64,000 nt of DNA, taken from NCBI GenBank assembly GCA_963565915.1, contig OY751489.1:3658001-3722000 (forward strand), given 5' to 3'. How positions within the stretch are numbered: the first letter of the stretch is position 1; each line of letters begins with the position of its first letter. The notes beneath the pieces are model-generated. The model searched no databases. It was not told the DNA's origin and saw only the letters and a list, made by a program, of their open reading frames with translations. Below are positions 10,774-21,675 of the stretch, piece by piece. A program made the position numbers and the translations under genes. Origin of the DNA: Entoloma clypeatum (taxonomy: Eukaryota > Basidiomycota > Agaricomycetes > Agaricales > Entolomataceae).

Positions 10774-10970
10774 TTTCAAGATCCAGTCTCAAAGACCACA
10801 AAGAAGACTGAGACCAGACTGAACCAGGGGGTGGTCCTAGTTTATCTTTTTTAAAATACAAAGACCACTGCCCCTGGTTCTATCCAGTTCATAGGTTTAA
10901 ACCAGTTTTTTGGCCAAAAAACTGGTTTAAACTGGTCCTGGTCTAAGTTTTTCAGAGAGACCACTCACCT
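10774..10970. mobile_element. hAT-like MITE remnant with a 38-bp perfect palindrome
   Basis: The left end TAGTGTTTCAAGATCCAGTC matches the MITE family. The right end, near AGAGAGACCACT, is poor. Inside, 10,895-10,932 is a perfect palindrome centred on GGCC. The mirror copy is in the right arm near 34,857-35,056. Confidence 0.5.
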
Positions 10971-11812
10971 GGTCAGGAGGGTTCATGTCAGGATGTCCCT
11001 TGCAGCAGGTGGCAAGAGATCGATGGTTTTCTTCGTGGTGAGGACCCCTACAGATGGGGCAGAAGACATGTGTGGAGTTGCAGAAGTTTGTGTTGTGTCC
11101 CCATGAACAGCAGCAGGTGCAGAGAGGCATACCAATCTTCATGGAGGCCTTTCAAAAGAAGCAGACTATCGTCCCCAAGTTTAGGGAGTGGTTGACAAAA
11201 GTCTTCATCTGGGAGCTGGTTTGGGAGTCCCAGATATTGAAATAGATGGTGTATGTGTCAGCGTGCCTGGAATCATGAACGATCTGAGGCAGGGCCGCAA
11301 GGCAGATGCTGTCTTTGAAGACTGAAGAGTGGAGGGCGATTTCAGGATCCTTGGAGGTGATAGGTCTGTCATGTCACTAGGTGCCCAAGCAGCATGAGGC
11401 GGTCTCTTGCAACCAGGGGGAGGTGGGCCAGGTGGGCCAGCAGGGGCACGGTTCAGTCCAGGGGGCTCCATGTCTAGGTCCATGGCACCACCACCTGTAG
11501 CAACACCAGCAGCCAGAGTAACTGGTGCCGCTGCAGGGGCAGTGGGGGAAGGAGGTCGGGGAGGAGGGGGTCTGGGGGGCTGACACATCAGGGGATGGGT
11601 TGGGGGGGCAGAGCCACCACAGCTTCCGCCGGGGTGTATAGACCGATGTCATTGAACTTCATTGCCATGTGTTGGTAGACAGGACCAAAAAGATCCTTTG
11701 CACCTGGATTGTCACAAAAATATTGAAGTTCCTTCCACTGCCAAGGGGGCTCCTTGTCCTCACAACGCTTATTGCAAGAACTGCAGCAAACCTCACACCG
11801 CCAACTCTCCAC
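10927..11812 (-). pseudogene. Gag-like ORF of a non-LTR retrotransposon, frameshifted fragment
   Basis: Minus-strand pieces in shifting frames read, in order: WKELQYFCDNPGAKDLFGPV and PAEAVV, a proline-rich linker, TYTIYFNIWDSQ, then Cys/His boxes with WGHNTNFC and CPICRGPHHEENH. This order fits the nucleic-acid-binding first protein of basidiomycete LINE-like elements as I recall it. At least two frameshifts and one stop break it. The part normally following the last box is found in the opposite orientation beside it (see the next entry). It lies in the left inverted-repeat arm. Confidence 0.55.
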
Positions 11813-11964
11813 GCTGTCAATTTTGGCAGCACCGTTTTGACCAGGGCTGGATCATGGCCCGATATTCAAGGGGCAAGCCATCTGGGCTCAACATCCATGT
11901 ATGTCCCTTGACCAGGGAAACTGGCCCGTTGGAAAGCCCCTGCCTCTGGCCGTGGCCGCGATGA
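11662..11964 (+). pseudogene. Inverted continuation of the Gag-like zinc-finger ORF
   Basis: Plus-strand frame containing CPHNAYCKNCSKPHTANSPR and then FWQHRFDQGWI. In related proteins, as I recall them, this directly follows the CPICRGPHHEENH box. Here that box is more than 600 bp away on the other strand and this segment overlaps the antisense of the N-terminal piece, so an internal inversion has rearranged the fragment. Confidence 0.5.
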
Positions 11965-12239
11965 TGGGGAGGTGTGAACTGGTCATGGGGATGCTTAGCG
12001 TCATACTCCTTCTAGGGAGTATCCAGCAGCATGTACATCGCTTTTGCTACCTATTGTGTTATTTTTAGTGTATGCTTTTCTCTGGTCTCCTTTGATCACA
12101 TCTTATTGCTGTATTGTCTTTTAGAATTTTTGGACATTTCTGCGGTAGCCCACACACACCTTAAACACTGTCAACTTGTAGTAGTAGACGACTGGACTGT
12201 TCTCAAGGTACCGGTATATAAATTGTTGACCCAAAATAA

Positions 12240-12335
12240 ATAAATAAAAGAATTGAACTCATGACCTCTATAGTATATAACATTATTTTGACAATCTAAC
12301 CAACTCAGCCACCAAACCATTATTATTTCTGCCTG
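12240..12335 (-). repeat. tRNA-derived SINE candidate, left-arm copy
   Basis: On the minus strand TGGCTGAGTTGGTTAG resembles a pol III A box. About 45 nt on, GAGTTCAATTC resembles a B box, followed by T-rich sequence. No acceptor-stem pairing is possible, so it is not a tRNA gene. Identical in the right arm (33,490-33,590). Confidence 0.45.
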
Positions 12336-12408
12336 ACACTCACTTGACATCACAACTTTCCCACTTCCCAAATAGGCAAAACCATCACAAATTTACAAAA
12401 GATGTGTG

Positions 12409-13145
12409 TAGGCAATGGCACGGGTAGCAACCCGTCGACCCACGGGTAGATGCAGCGTGGGTACCGATGGGTTCAGGTTCCCATGCAGGTGTTCGCAGTA
12501 GAAAAAACATGTATTTAAACTACCAAAAAAACAACTACAAGACGTGTGCAGGATGCACACGTCATACTACACCCTGCTGGGGACTTGTTGTCCCCAGCCC
12601 CATCTTCCCAGCCCCACTCTTCTCCTCCAGGTGTGAGTGGGGCGTGATGCATGGCCATTCAGGGCGGTGGGTGCATGTGGGGGCCGGTGGGCATGAGAGG
12701 TGCCCGTTGGGGCGAGTGGCAGCCGTTGGGCATGTGTGGGGGCGGTTGGGCATGTGTGGGGGCCGGTGGGGGCGAGTGGCGGCAGTTGGTCATGTGTGGG
12801 GGCGGTTGGGTGTGAGTGGCAGCCATTGGGCATGTGGGGGGGGGGCGGTTGGGCGCATGTGGGGACCGCTGGGCATGAGAGGTGCCCATTGGGTGGCAAG
12901 AGATGGCTGTTGGGCGGCAGTGGGGGCGAGATGTGACCGTTGAGAGCGGCAGACGGCCGTTGGGTGTTTGGGCAAGAGTCAGCCTTGGACACCAGGTGTG
13001 GGCGTTGGCGAAGAGTCCTGAGGCAGTGCCACGTCAGAGCGTGACATGTGATGGGTACTGCCAGGGGTTGCGGGTTGCAAAAACATGACCCGTACCTGGA
13101 CCCGTGGATACCCCAACCCGTTACCCTGACCCGTGCCATTGCCTA
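12409..13145. mobile_element. hAT-like MITE carrying a minisatellite array, perfect 8-bp TSD
   Basis: The terminal inverted repeats are TAGGCAATGGCACGGGT at the left and its complement at the right. GATGTGTG flanks both ends (12,401-12,408 and 13,146-13,153). The 737-bp interior has no transposase. It is filled largely by a 20-bp minisatellite array (12,655-12,975) between two unique shoulders. This is the clearest case of the minisatellite being carried by a mobile element. Confidence 0.8.
12655..12975. repeat. 20-bp minisatellite array inside the hAT-like MITE
   Basis: About 16 copies, G-rich strand on plus (NGTTGGGCATGTGTGGGGGC and variants), including a run of ten G at about 12,836-12,845 that has eleven in the mirror copy. 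Confidence 0.85.
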
Positions 13146-13194
13146 GATGTGTGTATGTGCTCCCTCCCTCCTCAATCACAGGTAGACAGGTTAT

Positions 13195-13520
13195 AAATAA
13201 AACCTATTAATATATTAGGGTCTTTTCAGCATGTGTGCCCCTCATTGCAAAGTCAGCAATGGGTGGATGCGTCGTTTTGACGTTGGATGACATACAGCAC
13301 CCGCACATCAAATGGGTTGAATACATGTCAAAAAACCCAAAAAACATCGCATTTCTCCTTATTATGGCTACACAGGAGGAAAAAAGCTTGAAGACTATAT
13401 ATCAATTATGCAGTACAGCACCATATGTCAATAAAAATGTGTTGACTTTATAAAACTTCATCATGGATTTTAAGTTATAGAGGTGCCATGCTCTGACTAA
13501 ATAATAGTAAATTTGGAGGT
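13195..13520 (+). repeat. Dispersed non-coding AT-rich repeat, copy 4 (5' part)
   Basis: Contains CATTGCAAAGTCAGCAATGG, AAAAACATCGCATTTCTCC and AAATAATAGTAAATTTGG in the family order. Confidence 0.6.
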
Positions 13521-13734
13521 ATGGCCAGATATAAATCTGATGCACAACTGAGATGTCGACAACAATCTGAAACATTGTACTCATCAACATTGCAAATAAC
13601 AGCGCTCAACTTTGAAAGAAAGGACTGAGTACAATAGCAGAGTGTACTCAACCCTATCCACTGTTTATTGCTGAGAAACATATGTGGCATCAAACTCCCA
13701 AAGTGCTGTACAGTATGCCCTCTGGATATCTGCT

Positions 13735-14170
13735 CTTGGGCATGAGTAGATGCCATTGTGTGCAAAGAGAGGCCGTCGGTGATGTGCCGTGGCAGTTGTG
13801 CATGAGCGGGTGCCATTCAGCATGAAGAAAAGCCATTGCGCACAAAGCAAGGGTGATGGTCATCATTCGACAGCGTTGGGAATGCAAGGTGGCCATTGGG
13901 CGCTACTAGGGGCAGTTGGGCATGAGGGGCAGGAATTGCGTGCCAAGGACATGTGCTGGGCATGAGTCGACAGCATTGGGGACACAAGGCGGCTGTTGGA
14001 CATGCGAGGGGCCATTGGGTGCGAAGGGGGCCATTGGGCACGAGGGGCTTGCATGCCAAGGATGTGTGCTGGGCATGAGTCGACAGTGTTGGGCATGTGA
14101 GGGGGCCATTGGGTGTGAAGGGGGCCGTTGTGTGTCAGTTGATGCCGTTGTGCATGAGGGGTGGCCATTG
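13735..14170. repeat. 20-bp minisatellite array
   Basis: About 20 copies starting immediately after the inner edge of the left inverted-repeat arm. Ends in the TATA-like flank module at 14,170-14,265. Confidence 0.85.
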
Positions 14171-14265
14171 GAGGGGGAAAGTGGCTGGGTGGAGTGAAGG
14201 TGGGGGATAAAAAAAGTGTGGGAAGGTTTTGCTGGCTGTCGACTTATGTATGGTTTGACTCTTGG

Positions 14266-14787
14266 TGTCACGTAGCGTGTTTCTCAACGTCGGAAAATGT
14301 CGGATGAGTCGGAGCGGAGTAGCAGAGGAGCGGAATGCGGTAAGTGCGACGTTGGCAGAAAGGACCTGGCTTCAACTTGTGTGTTGCACCCCACTCTTTG
14401 ACGTGGTCCTCGATTTCGGATTGGTGGATGTCAGATGAGCAGATGAGCAGATGAGCAGAGGTGATGGAGAGAATGCTCAAAGGCAAGTAGAGACAGATGC
14501 GAATGAGGTATAACATATGATATTTGAACTGAGGTTCTACGACAGGTTTGTACACTATTTATAGTAGACTAGAATGATCAGTATATCAGAGTTGACCATC
14601 GGAACATTCGGAGTATGGAGAGTAGCAAATGAAAAGTGAACAACATATGTCTACTTGTAAGTATGGTTGAGATGTTACGTAGTAGAAGTATATTCAATAT
14701 AAATAGAATGTTGTTGGAGCGGATGTCGGAGCGGATGAATCGTCGGAGTCGTCAGATAAGTCGGATGTGAATCGTATGGTTATGACA
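14266..14787 (-). repeat. 3' LTR of the chromodomain Ty3/gypsy element
   Basis: The ends are TGTCA...TGACA. On the minus strand it is preceded by a purine-rich tract (AAGAGGGAAATAC), the expected polypurine tract. It matches 20,979-21,517 except for small indels and substitutions. Confidence 0.75.
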
Positions 14788-14918
14788 GTATTTCCCTCTT
14801 AGGGCCGAACCCTGAGGCCCAGATGAGGTAATCCACGTGACCGTTGGTTGAAAAGCTTTGTGCGTGATCTTTCTCTCTTGTCACCCAACCACAACATCTA
14901 TCCTGACGCCTATCTGTT

Positions 14919-15932
14919 ATGTCCGCTGAGAACTCACCCCTCGCCGCTCTTCATGCTAAAAGGGAGCGCCAGAAGAAGGTCACCGAAGAGTTGGAGAGGA
15001 AGCTGCAGAAGGCAGAGGAGCGCGTGAAGGAAGATGCAGGAGCACGCGGAGGCGAAGAGGGTGGCAAAAGAGCGGAGATGAGCAGAGAGGAAGGCAGAGA
15101 AGGCGAAGACGAAGGAACCGGTTGCGGGTGCAGATGCGGATGTGGATGTGGATGTGGATGCGGCGAATGCGGAGGTGAGGAAGGTCCGGCTGCAGGGGGT
15201 TTTCAAGAATATGCCTGCGAGTTACGAGCAGGGGAAGGAGGATTGCACCTCCTGCTTGAAAGCGGGGGACTTGTGCTTTTGGCCATCAGAGTGAGTTTTT
15301 TCTATTTCTTTATACGCTTCGTTATTAACTTGTTCTTTAGGAATGACAATGCTTCATTGTGCTGGCGGTGCCAGCGTTTAAAATGAAGCTGCAGAACGGG
15401 AGTGGAAGCAGAGTCAGAGGTGAAGCGGAGGATGACCAAGGCAGTGAGGGTCGGAAAGGCTAAGGTGGCAGGTGGTGTGACGAAGAACGCGAAAGCGGGA
15501 TCATCCAAGGGAGAGGGGACCACGGAGGGATCACGGATAGCTGCAGCATTGGAGGAGCCAGAGTTCATGCCAGAGGGGTTTGGTCCGCCGGAGGTGGTCA
15601 TAGGCACGGAGGTGGTGAGAGGGCTTAGGAGCATGATAAGAGAGATGCGGCTGATAAAGGCGGAGTTGAAGGAACTGCGGGAGATCAAGGAGCTTTTGAC
15701 GGTTATCATGTGGAGGGAGGATTCGGAGGCTTCGGAGGAGGGATCCGATGAGGACGAGGATGCGGAGGAGTATGATAGGGTATTGGAGGAGTTGGGAAGA
15801 GAGGTAGAAGAAGAAGAAGAAAAAGAAGAAGAAACGAAGAAGCGGAAACGGATGGAGGAAGCGGATGTGGAATCCGGATCGGAGTGGAACGAGGAAACAG
15901 AGGGGGTATCTAACAAAAAACAGCGAAAGTAG
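14919..15932 (+). pseudogene. Antisense gene inside the gypsy element, Cys-rich, broken
   Basis: It lies between the 3' end of pol and the 3' LTR, on the strand opposite to pol. The N-terminus (from 14,919) is a charged coiled coil with repeated EERVKE/LERKLQ patterns. A frameshift near 15,030 and an in-frame TGA near 15,078 break it. A second frame then carries CTSCLKAGDLCFWPSE, a roughly 50-nt intron (donor about 15,290, acceptor about 15,341) and CWRCQRLKMK, together a C-x2-C-x6-C...C-x2-C-x3-K pattern like a zinc cluster. The last segment (15,402-15,932) ends in acidic and basic low-complexity sequence. Such antisense genes in gypsy elements are familiar in Agaricomycetes. The function is unknown. 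Confidence 0.45.
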
Positions 15933-15976
15933 TTTTTTGTTAGTATAAAATTTTAATAGATTTTCTTTTCTTCTTG

Positions 15977-18900
15977 TTACAAGCGCGATAAGGGGCCTGG
16001 CTTAGTTGGTTGAGTGGAGTGGAAGTCCGCTACCGTATCCGCTGCGTGTTCAAGCTCGGATGCGGGTAACCAAGAAAACTCTTCACTGGTGTCTTCATAA
16101 CCTAACCAGCGGACGAGGTAAAGGAGTTTGCAGCGTCGTCTTTTATCGATCTTTGAGTCGATGATTTCCGCAATTTCGTATTCGGTTTCTCCATCCATCT
16201 CGAGCGGAGGCGGAGGAGATTGTATCCGATTTGGAATCTCGTTAGGAGTTGCTGGTTTGAGCATGGATATGTGGAAGACGGGGTGTATAGCACACATAGT
16301 GTCAGGTAGACATAGTGTAAAGGAGTGCATGCTGGGTTGGGCTATGATTTCAAATGGGCCAGCATATTTGTCGGATAACTTTTGGGTGGGTCGTGTGGTG
16401 CGGAAGAACTTGGCTTTAACAAAGACTTCTTGTCCGACGTGGAGCGGAGGAGGCGGAGAACGTCGGACATCCGCAGGGCCTTGATAATGTTGTTGTGCCT
16501 CTGCGACAGCAGTCTTTAGTTCTTGATGTAATTCATCTAAGTCGACGATGTATTGTCGAGCTTTATCGGATGCTAGATCACGTTCCGGATGGAGTGTAAT
16601 GTCGGGATGATAACCTTTGTTGGCGAAGAATGGTGATACACCAGTAGTGGCACTCGGAGTGTTGTTGTAAGCAAACTCCGCAAGCGGAAGCAAAGCGGAC
16701 CAGTTGTCTTGCTGGTAGTTGCAGAAAATGCGGAGGTATTGTTCAAGTGTCTGGTTGGTGCATTCGGTTTGACCATCACCTTCAGGGTGATATCCAGAAG
16801 TGAAGTGAAGTCTCAGGTCGAGGGCTTTTGCAAGAGAGCGGAAAAAGCGGGAGACGAATTCAGGTCGGCAATTGGATGTGACATTTTGCGGAACTCCATG
16901 CTTGGAAAAGACGTGAAGCATGAAAAGGTTTGCTAGGTCTTCGGATGTGCAATTAATGGTGGTAGGGATGAAGATGCCTTGTTTAGTGAGGCGGTCTACA
17001 ATGACCAGAATCGCATCAGAGCCAGCGGATGTCGGAAGGGGTTCAATGAAATCCATGGAAATAGAATGCCAGGGACGTTCAGGAATAGGGAGTTGTTTAA
17101 GCAGACCGTAGGGTTATGATGTTGGGGTTTGGCGTGCATACAAGTGGTACATGACTTGCAATACTTTTTGACGAAGTCGCGCATTCCAGGCCAAGTGTAT
17201 TCTCGTTGGATAAGACTAATAGTCTTATTTTGACCAGGGTGTCCAGCGAGGATATGGTCGTGCTTATTGCGGAGGATGCGGAGATGGAGGTCGGATGAGT
17301 TGGGAACATAGATACGTCCATTGTGGAGTAGATAACCTGCTTCATTCACAATCCAGCGTGGATTAGGATTGTCGAGGAAAGAGGTGTAAATGGGATTGGT
17401 CGGAAGAGCGGAGAGGATGTTGGAGCGGAGCTGATCCATATCCATGATGATTGTGGCACGGAGGACGGGCGTATATAACTCTGTTGCGCAAAGTGAAGTG
17501 GTGAGCTCTTCTTGTGTGAAAATGGGTTTGAAGTTGCTTGGATTGATGGACAAATAGTCGCTATTTCCCTCTTTAGGGTAGACATCCCATGGCTACTTAA
17601 AAGATCGGGCTTCGTACCTAAACGGCCAGGGCGGAAGCGGATGATGAGGTTGAACTGGCAGAGGTATTTGGACCAACGAGCTTGTCGACGTGATAAAATC
17701 TTGGTAGTAGAAAAGTACTCAAGATTTTTGTGGTCCATTATGACATCGATCGGAGCAGCGGAGCCTTCAAGGTAGTGACGCCAAACCTTGAATGCATCAT
17801 GGATCGCTAATAGTTCTTTGTCGTGGGTGTCATAGTTTAACTCGGGAGGTGTAAAGGTGCGGGAGTGGAAAGCGACTGGATGGATTTCGTCGTTGGAGGT
17901 GCAGATGGAGAGGATCGCACCCAAAGCGTAGTCGGAGGCATCGGTTTTGACAACAATAGGGCTGTCAAGAATCCAATGCGTAAAAACAGGTGCCGTGGTA
18001 AAGGCTTTCTTCAAAGTTTTGAAAGATTCGCGAGCGGAGTCGGAGAAATGCCATTGTGTGTTTTTGTGGGTGAGTTGAGTGAGCGGAACGGTGATTTCGG
18101 AGTAGTAAGGAATGAATTGTCGATAAAAATTGGCAAAACCTAAGAAAGACTGAATGTCTTTGACCTTGGTTCAGGCCAATCTTGAATAATTTCGACTTTC
18201 TTATCCGACATGCGGAGGCCGGTCGGAGAGAGGATAAAGCCAAGGTATTCAACAGTGTCCGTAGAAAACTCGCATTTGTCTGCGCGCGCATATAAACCAT
18301 GTTGTCGGAGGCGTCAGAGGACTTCGCGGACATGCTTCCGATGCTCGGAGGGAGAGTCGGAGTAGATGAGGATGTTGTCAAGATATATGGTAACATACTT
18401 ATCGAGCAGGTCGTGGAAGATGTCATTCATGAAGCGTTGGAAAACGGCTGGGGAGTTGGTGAGTCCAAATGGCATGACAAGCCATTCAAAAGACCCGTAG
18501 CACGTGCGGAAGGCGGTTTTCCATTCATCTCCTTCCACTATGTGGACGAGGTGATAGGCATGTCGGAGGTCGAGAGCCGTATAAACACTGGCTTTTCCAG
18601 CAGTCTGGAGAAGATCAGATATGAGCGGAAGTGGATATCGGTCCTTCTTTGAGATTTTGTTAAGACCACAGAAATCGATGCAAAGACAAAGGGAGCCATC
18701 CTTTTTACGAACGAAAAGGACGGGAGCACCGTGCGGAGAGGAAGAGGATCGGATGAATCCAATGGTGAGGTGTTTGTCAATGAATTCACAGAGGGCATTG
18801 AGTTTGGTTTGTGAAAGGGAGTAGATCGGACTGAACGGAGGAGCGGAGCCCTCTTCAAGTTCAATCTTGACAGGTCGTAGGGACGGTGGGGTGGAAGAGT

Positions 18901-20927
18901 GTCTGCTTTTCCTTTACTGAAGACGTCAGCATAGTCGTGGTATTCTTTGGGTACGTTTGTCAAGTCGGGGGTGTCGGAAGCGGATGCGGAGTGAGCAGAA
19001 ACGGAGGGAGTCAAAAGGTGAAGTCAAAAGGATTGTGTACCAGGCAATTTGCATGCCCTCATAAATGCGGCTGCGTTAATGAGTGAAATCTGCGGAGGTA
19101 CGATCGGAGGTTCCGGAGGAGGAAGCGTAGCTGTCCTACCTTGGGAGGAGGTCGCCGTCGATGTCGGAAACGGCTCTTTTTGCATCTGTGGATGGAAAGT
19201 GATACTGCCCAATACCCAGTCAATCATAGGATTGTGGCAGGTGAGCCAGTTGTATCCAAGAACCACAGAAGAAGCGGAGTCAAGCGGAGTAACATAAAAA
19301 TCCTGTTCAAAAGATTCACCTGAAGGAAAACATATAGGTATTGTTACAACTTGAGTGATAAACACGTTAGAAGAACCATTGAAAAGCTTTAGTTCTAAAG
19401 GCGGAATAGCAGAGGTCGGAAGATCATAAGCGGAGGAAAAGTTAATGTCAATAAAACAGTGGGTAGATCCTGAATCAATAAGTGCTGGGACAGAATCTGA
19501 AGAGAAAAAAGAAGATGAGATATTGATACGTAAAGAGTTCGGATCGGAAAGAGCGGACATGTTAAGTTGGATGGGAGCGGAGGCACGGAGAGAGTCAACG
19601 CAGTCCTCAGACCGTGCTTCATGAGGACCACTGCCTATTTTTTTGACTCAATCTCCTTATCTTTTTCCTTGGCTTGAGTGCCAACTTGGGCGGCTTTCCC
19701 TTTAGCCTTGGAAGCGGAGGAGGTGGACTTGGGACAGTCCTTGACAGCATGTCTGACGCTACCGCAGAATAAGCAAAGGTTATTATCGAAACAACATTTG
19801 CGTTCTTGGTACGTCAGTTTGCCGTCTTTGCCTAATTTACTGGAGAGATCGGGTTTCGGAGCGGATTTGGAAGCAGAAGCGGTAGCGGGAGCGGGGGGTT
19901 TGGTTGATGATGTTTGTGGAGTGGATTGGTTCGGAGCGGATTGTTTCTTGTCGGACTTGGGAGTGGGTTTATCGGTTCTGGATTTCTCTCGTTGACGTTC
20001 CCAGTAGCAAGCATCAATAGTATGAGCCGCGGATTGTAGGTCTGGTAAAGACTTTATCTTGGGTTGTTGGGAGAGGATGTCCTTGATCCGATCCGGAAGT
20101 CCGACGTAGTAGCGGTGTCAGAGGGAGTTTTCATCCCAGTCAGTCTTGGTAGCAAGACATTGGAATTCAATGTTGTACTTCAATATCTTTTGATTTTCCT
20201 TCATCCGTAGATTGTCCAACTGTTCTTCGGCTTCGCCCTGAGGGTCAATGGTACCAAACTCGGAGCGGAGAAGTCGGACGAACTCGGGGAAAGAACCCCG
20301 CCAATTGGGTTCATCATCGTCAAGAATGAAGGGTTCAAAAAATTCGAGTGCTGTGCCTCGGAAGTAAGACATGGCAAAGTTGACTTTGGAATGTTCTGAG
20401 TCGAAGTTGTCGTTGTCGGAGAAGTAAAGTTTGCATTGTAATATGAATGCGGAGAGTTTGCATGGATTGGATCTGTCAAAGGTATCCAGTTCGTTGGCAT
20501 ACGACTTTTTCTTCTTTGTATCACAACGTTTCAACTCTTTGGTCATGAGCAGAATGGCTTCAGCTAGATTGGGTTCCTGATCTGGATTGGAATCGGAGTC
20601 GTCCAAATCTCCATGTAAACTACCGTCGGAAGGAGGAGGAGATCCTCCTGGAGGTCCGCTGAATAAGCCAGAATTTAGAGGTGCGGAGGGTTCCGCTGGT
20701 GGGTTTAGTGGAGGACTGGCGGGAAGTGGTGGGAGCTGAGAGTCGGAAGAAGGCGGAGCAACGGATGGTCCGGGGGTAGGAGCAGATGATGATGCTGTAG
20801 CTCCTCGAGGGGTGATGGTTACATTGTGTGTTCCTCGAAGAAAAGCAGAGCGTGGTGTGGATGATGAACATTCTGCTGCTGCACGAGCAGTCCTAGTTGT
20901 TCAAACTGTATTACGGGTTTGAGACAT
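15977..20927 (-). pseudogene. Gag-Pol of a chromodomain Ty3/gypsy retrotransposon, decayed
   Basis: Domains in order on the minus strand: Gag (about 20,927-20,118) with two in-frame TGA codons; a CCHC knuckle (CLFCGSVRHAVKDC, near 19,770); protease (ALIDSGSTHCF, near 19,480); reverse transcriptase (about 18,900-18,300, box IYLDNILIY); RNase H (about 18,010-17,600); H2C2 zinc region (about 17,300-17,150); integrase (17,056 on, TSNCRPEF and GQTECTNQTLEQYL); and a C-terminal chromodomain (LYLVRWLGYEDTSEEFSWLP) ending at 15,977. Several frameshifts and stops separate these. The second Asp of the RT YxDD box and the Asp of the integrase SDRG-type box are both Asn. The element cannot be autonomous. 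Confidence 0.85.
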
Positions 20928-20978
20928 GTGGGTAGAGGTTGTTGGGTAAATCAAAGAATGGTGGTAGTTCAAATATAC

Positions 20979-21517
20979 TGTCACGTAGCGTGTTTCTCAA
21001 CGTCGGAAAATGTCGGACGAGTCGGAGCGGAGTAGTGGAGGAGCGGAATGTGGTAAGTGCGACGTTGGCAGAAAGGACCTGGCTTCAACTTGTGCATTGC
21101 GCCCCACTCTTTGACGTGGTCCTCGATTTCGGATTGGCGGATGTCGGATGAGCAGATGAGCAGATGAGCAGAGGTGATGGAGAGAATGCTCAAAGGCAAG
21201 TAGAGATGGATGCGAATGAGGTATAACATATGATATTTGAACTGAGGTTCTACGACAGGTTTGTACACTATTTATGACTAGAATGATCAACATTACTATA
21301 AGTGATGTGCAGATATCGGAGTTGACCATCGGAACATTCAGAGTACGGAGAGTAGCAAATGAAAAGTGAACAACATATGTCTACTTGTAAGTATGGTTGA
21401 GATGTTACGTAGTAGAAGTATAATCAATATAAATAGAATGTTGTTGGAGCGGATGTCGGAGCGGATGAATCGTCGGAGTCGTCAGATAAGTCGGATGTGA
21501 ATCGTATGGTTATGACA
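20979..21517 (-). repeat. 5' LTR of the chromodomain Ty3/gypsy element
   Basis: Direct repeat of 14,266-14,787 with the same TGTCA...TGACA ends. It carries an extra stretch near 21,278-21,315 (AACATTACTATAAGTGATG) lacking in the other copy. Confidence 0.75.
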
Positions 21518-21675
21518 GTATTTCCCTCTTAGGGCCGAACCCTGAGGCCCAGATGAGGTAATCCATGTGACCGTTGGTTGAAAAGCTTTGTGCGTGATCT
21601 TTCTCTCTTGTCACCCAACCACAACATCTATCCTGACGCCTATCCATTATGTCCGCTGAGAACTCACCCCTCGCC
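21518..21675 (-). mobile_element. Partial internal region of a second, tandem gypsy copy
   Basis: This sequence, outside the 5' LTR, matches 14,788-14,945 inside the element (polypurine tract and start of the antisense gene). The arrangement is therefore LTR-internal-LTR-partial internal, cut off at a minisatellite. Confidence 0.7.

Larger units (their letters stand above)
7580..13728 (+). repeat. Left arm of a giant inverted repeat (about 6.15 kb)
   Basis: The whole segment is found in reverse complement at 32,099-44,077. At the outer edge the shared sequence starts at CAATCCTGAAAT, and upstream bases differ. At the inner edge it ends at CCTCTGGATA; the left copy then runs into a minisatellite and the right copy into different sequence. 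Paired coordinates sum to a near-constant 45,828 across the arm, showing collinearity. Observed differences are few: a one-base change in a G run, a two-unit change in a minisatellite, scattered substitutions, and a copia element present only on the right. Confidence 0.95.

Noticed and set aside
14934..15206. Minus-strand frames at 14,934-15,206 and 15,302-15,916 as genes
   Set aside because: Serine-rich shadows of the antisense coiled-coil and acidic gene on the plus strand.
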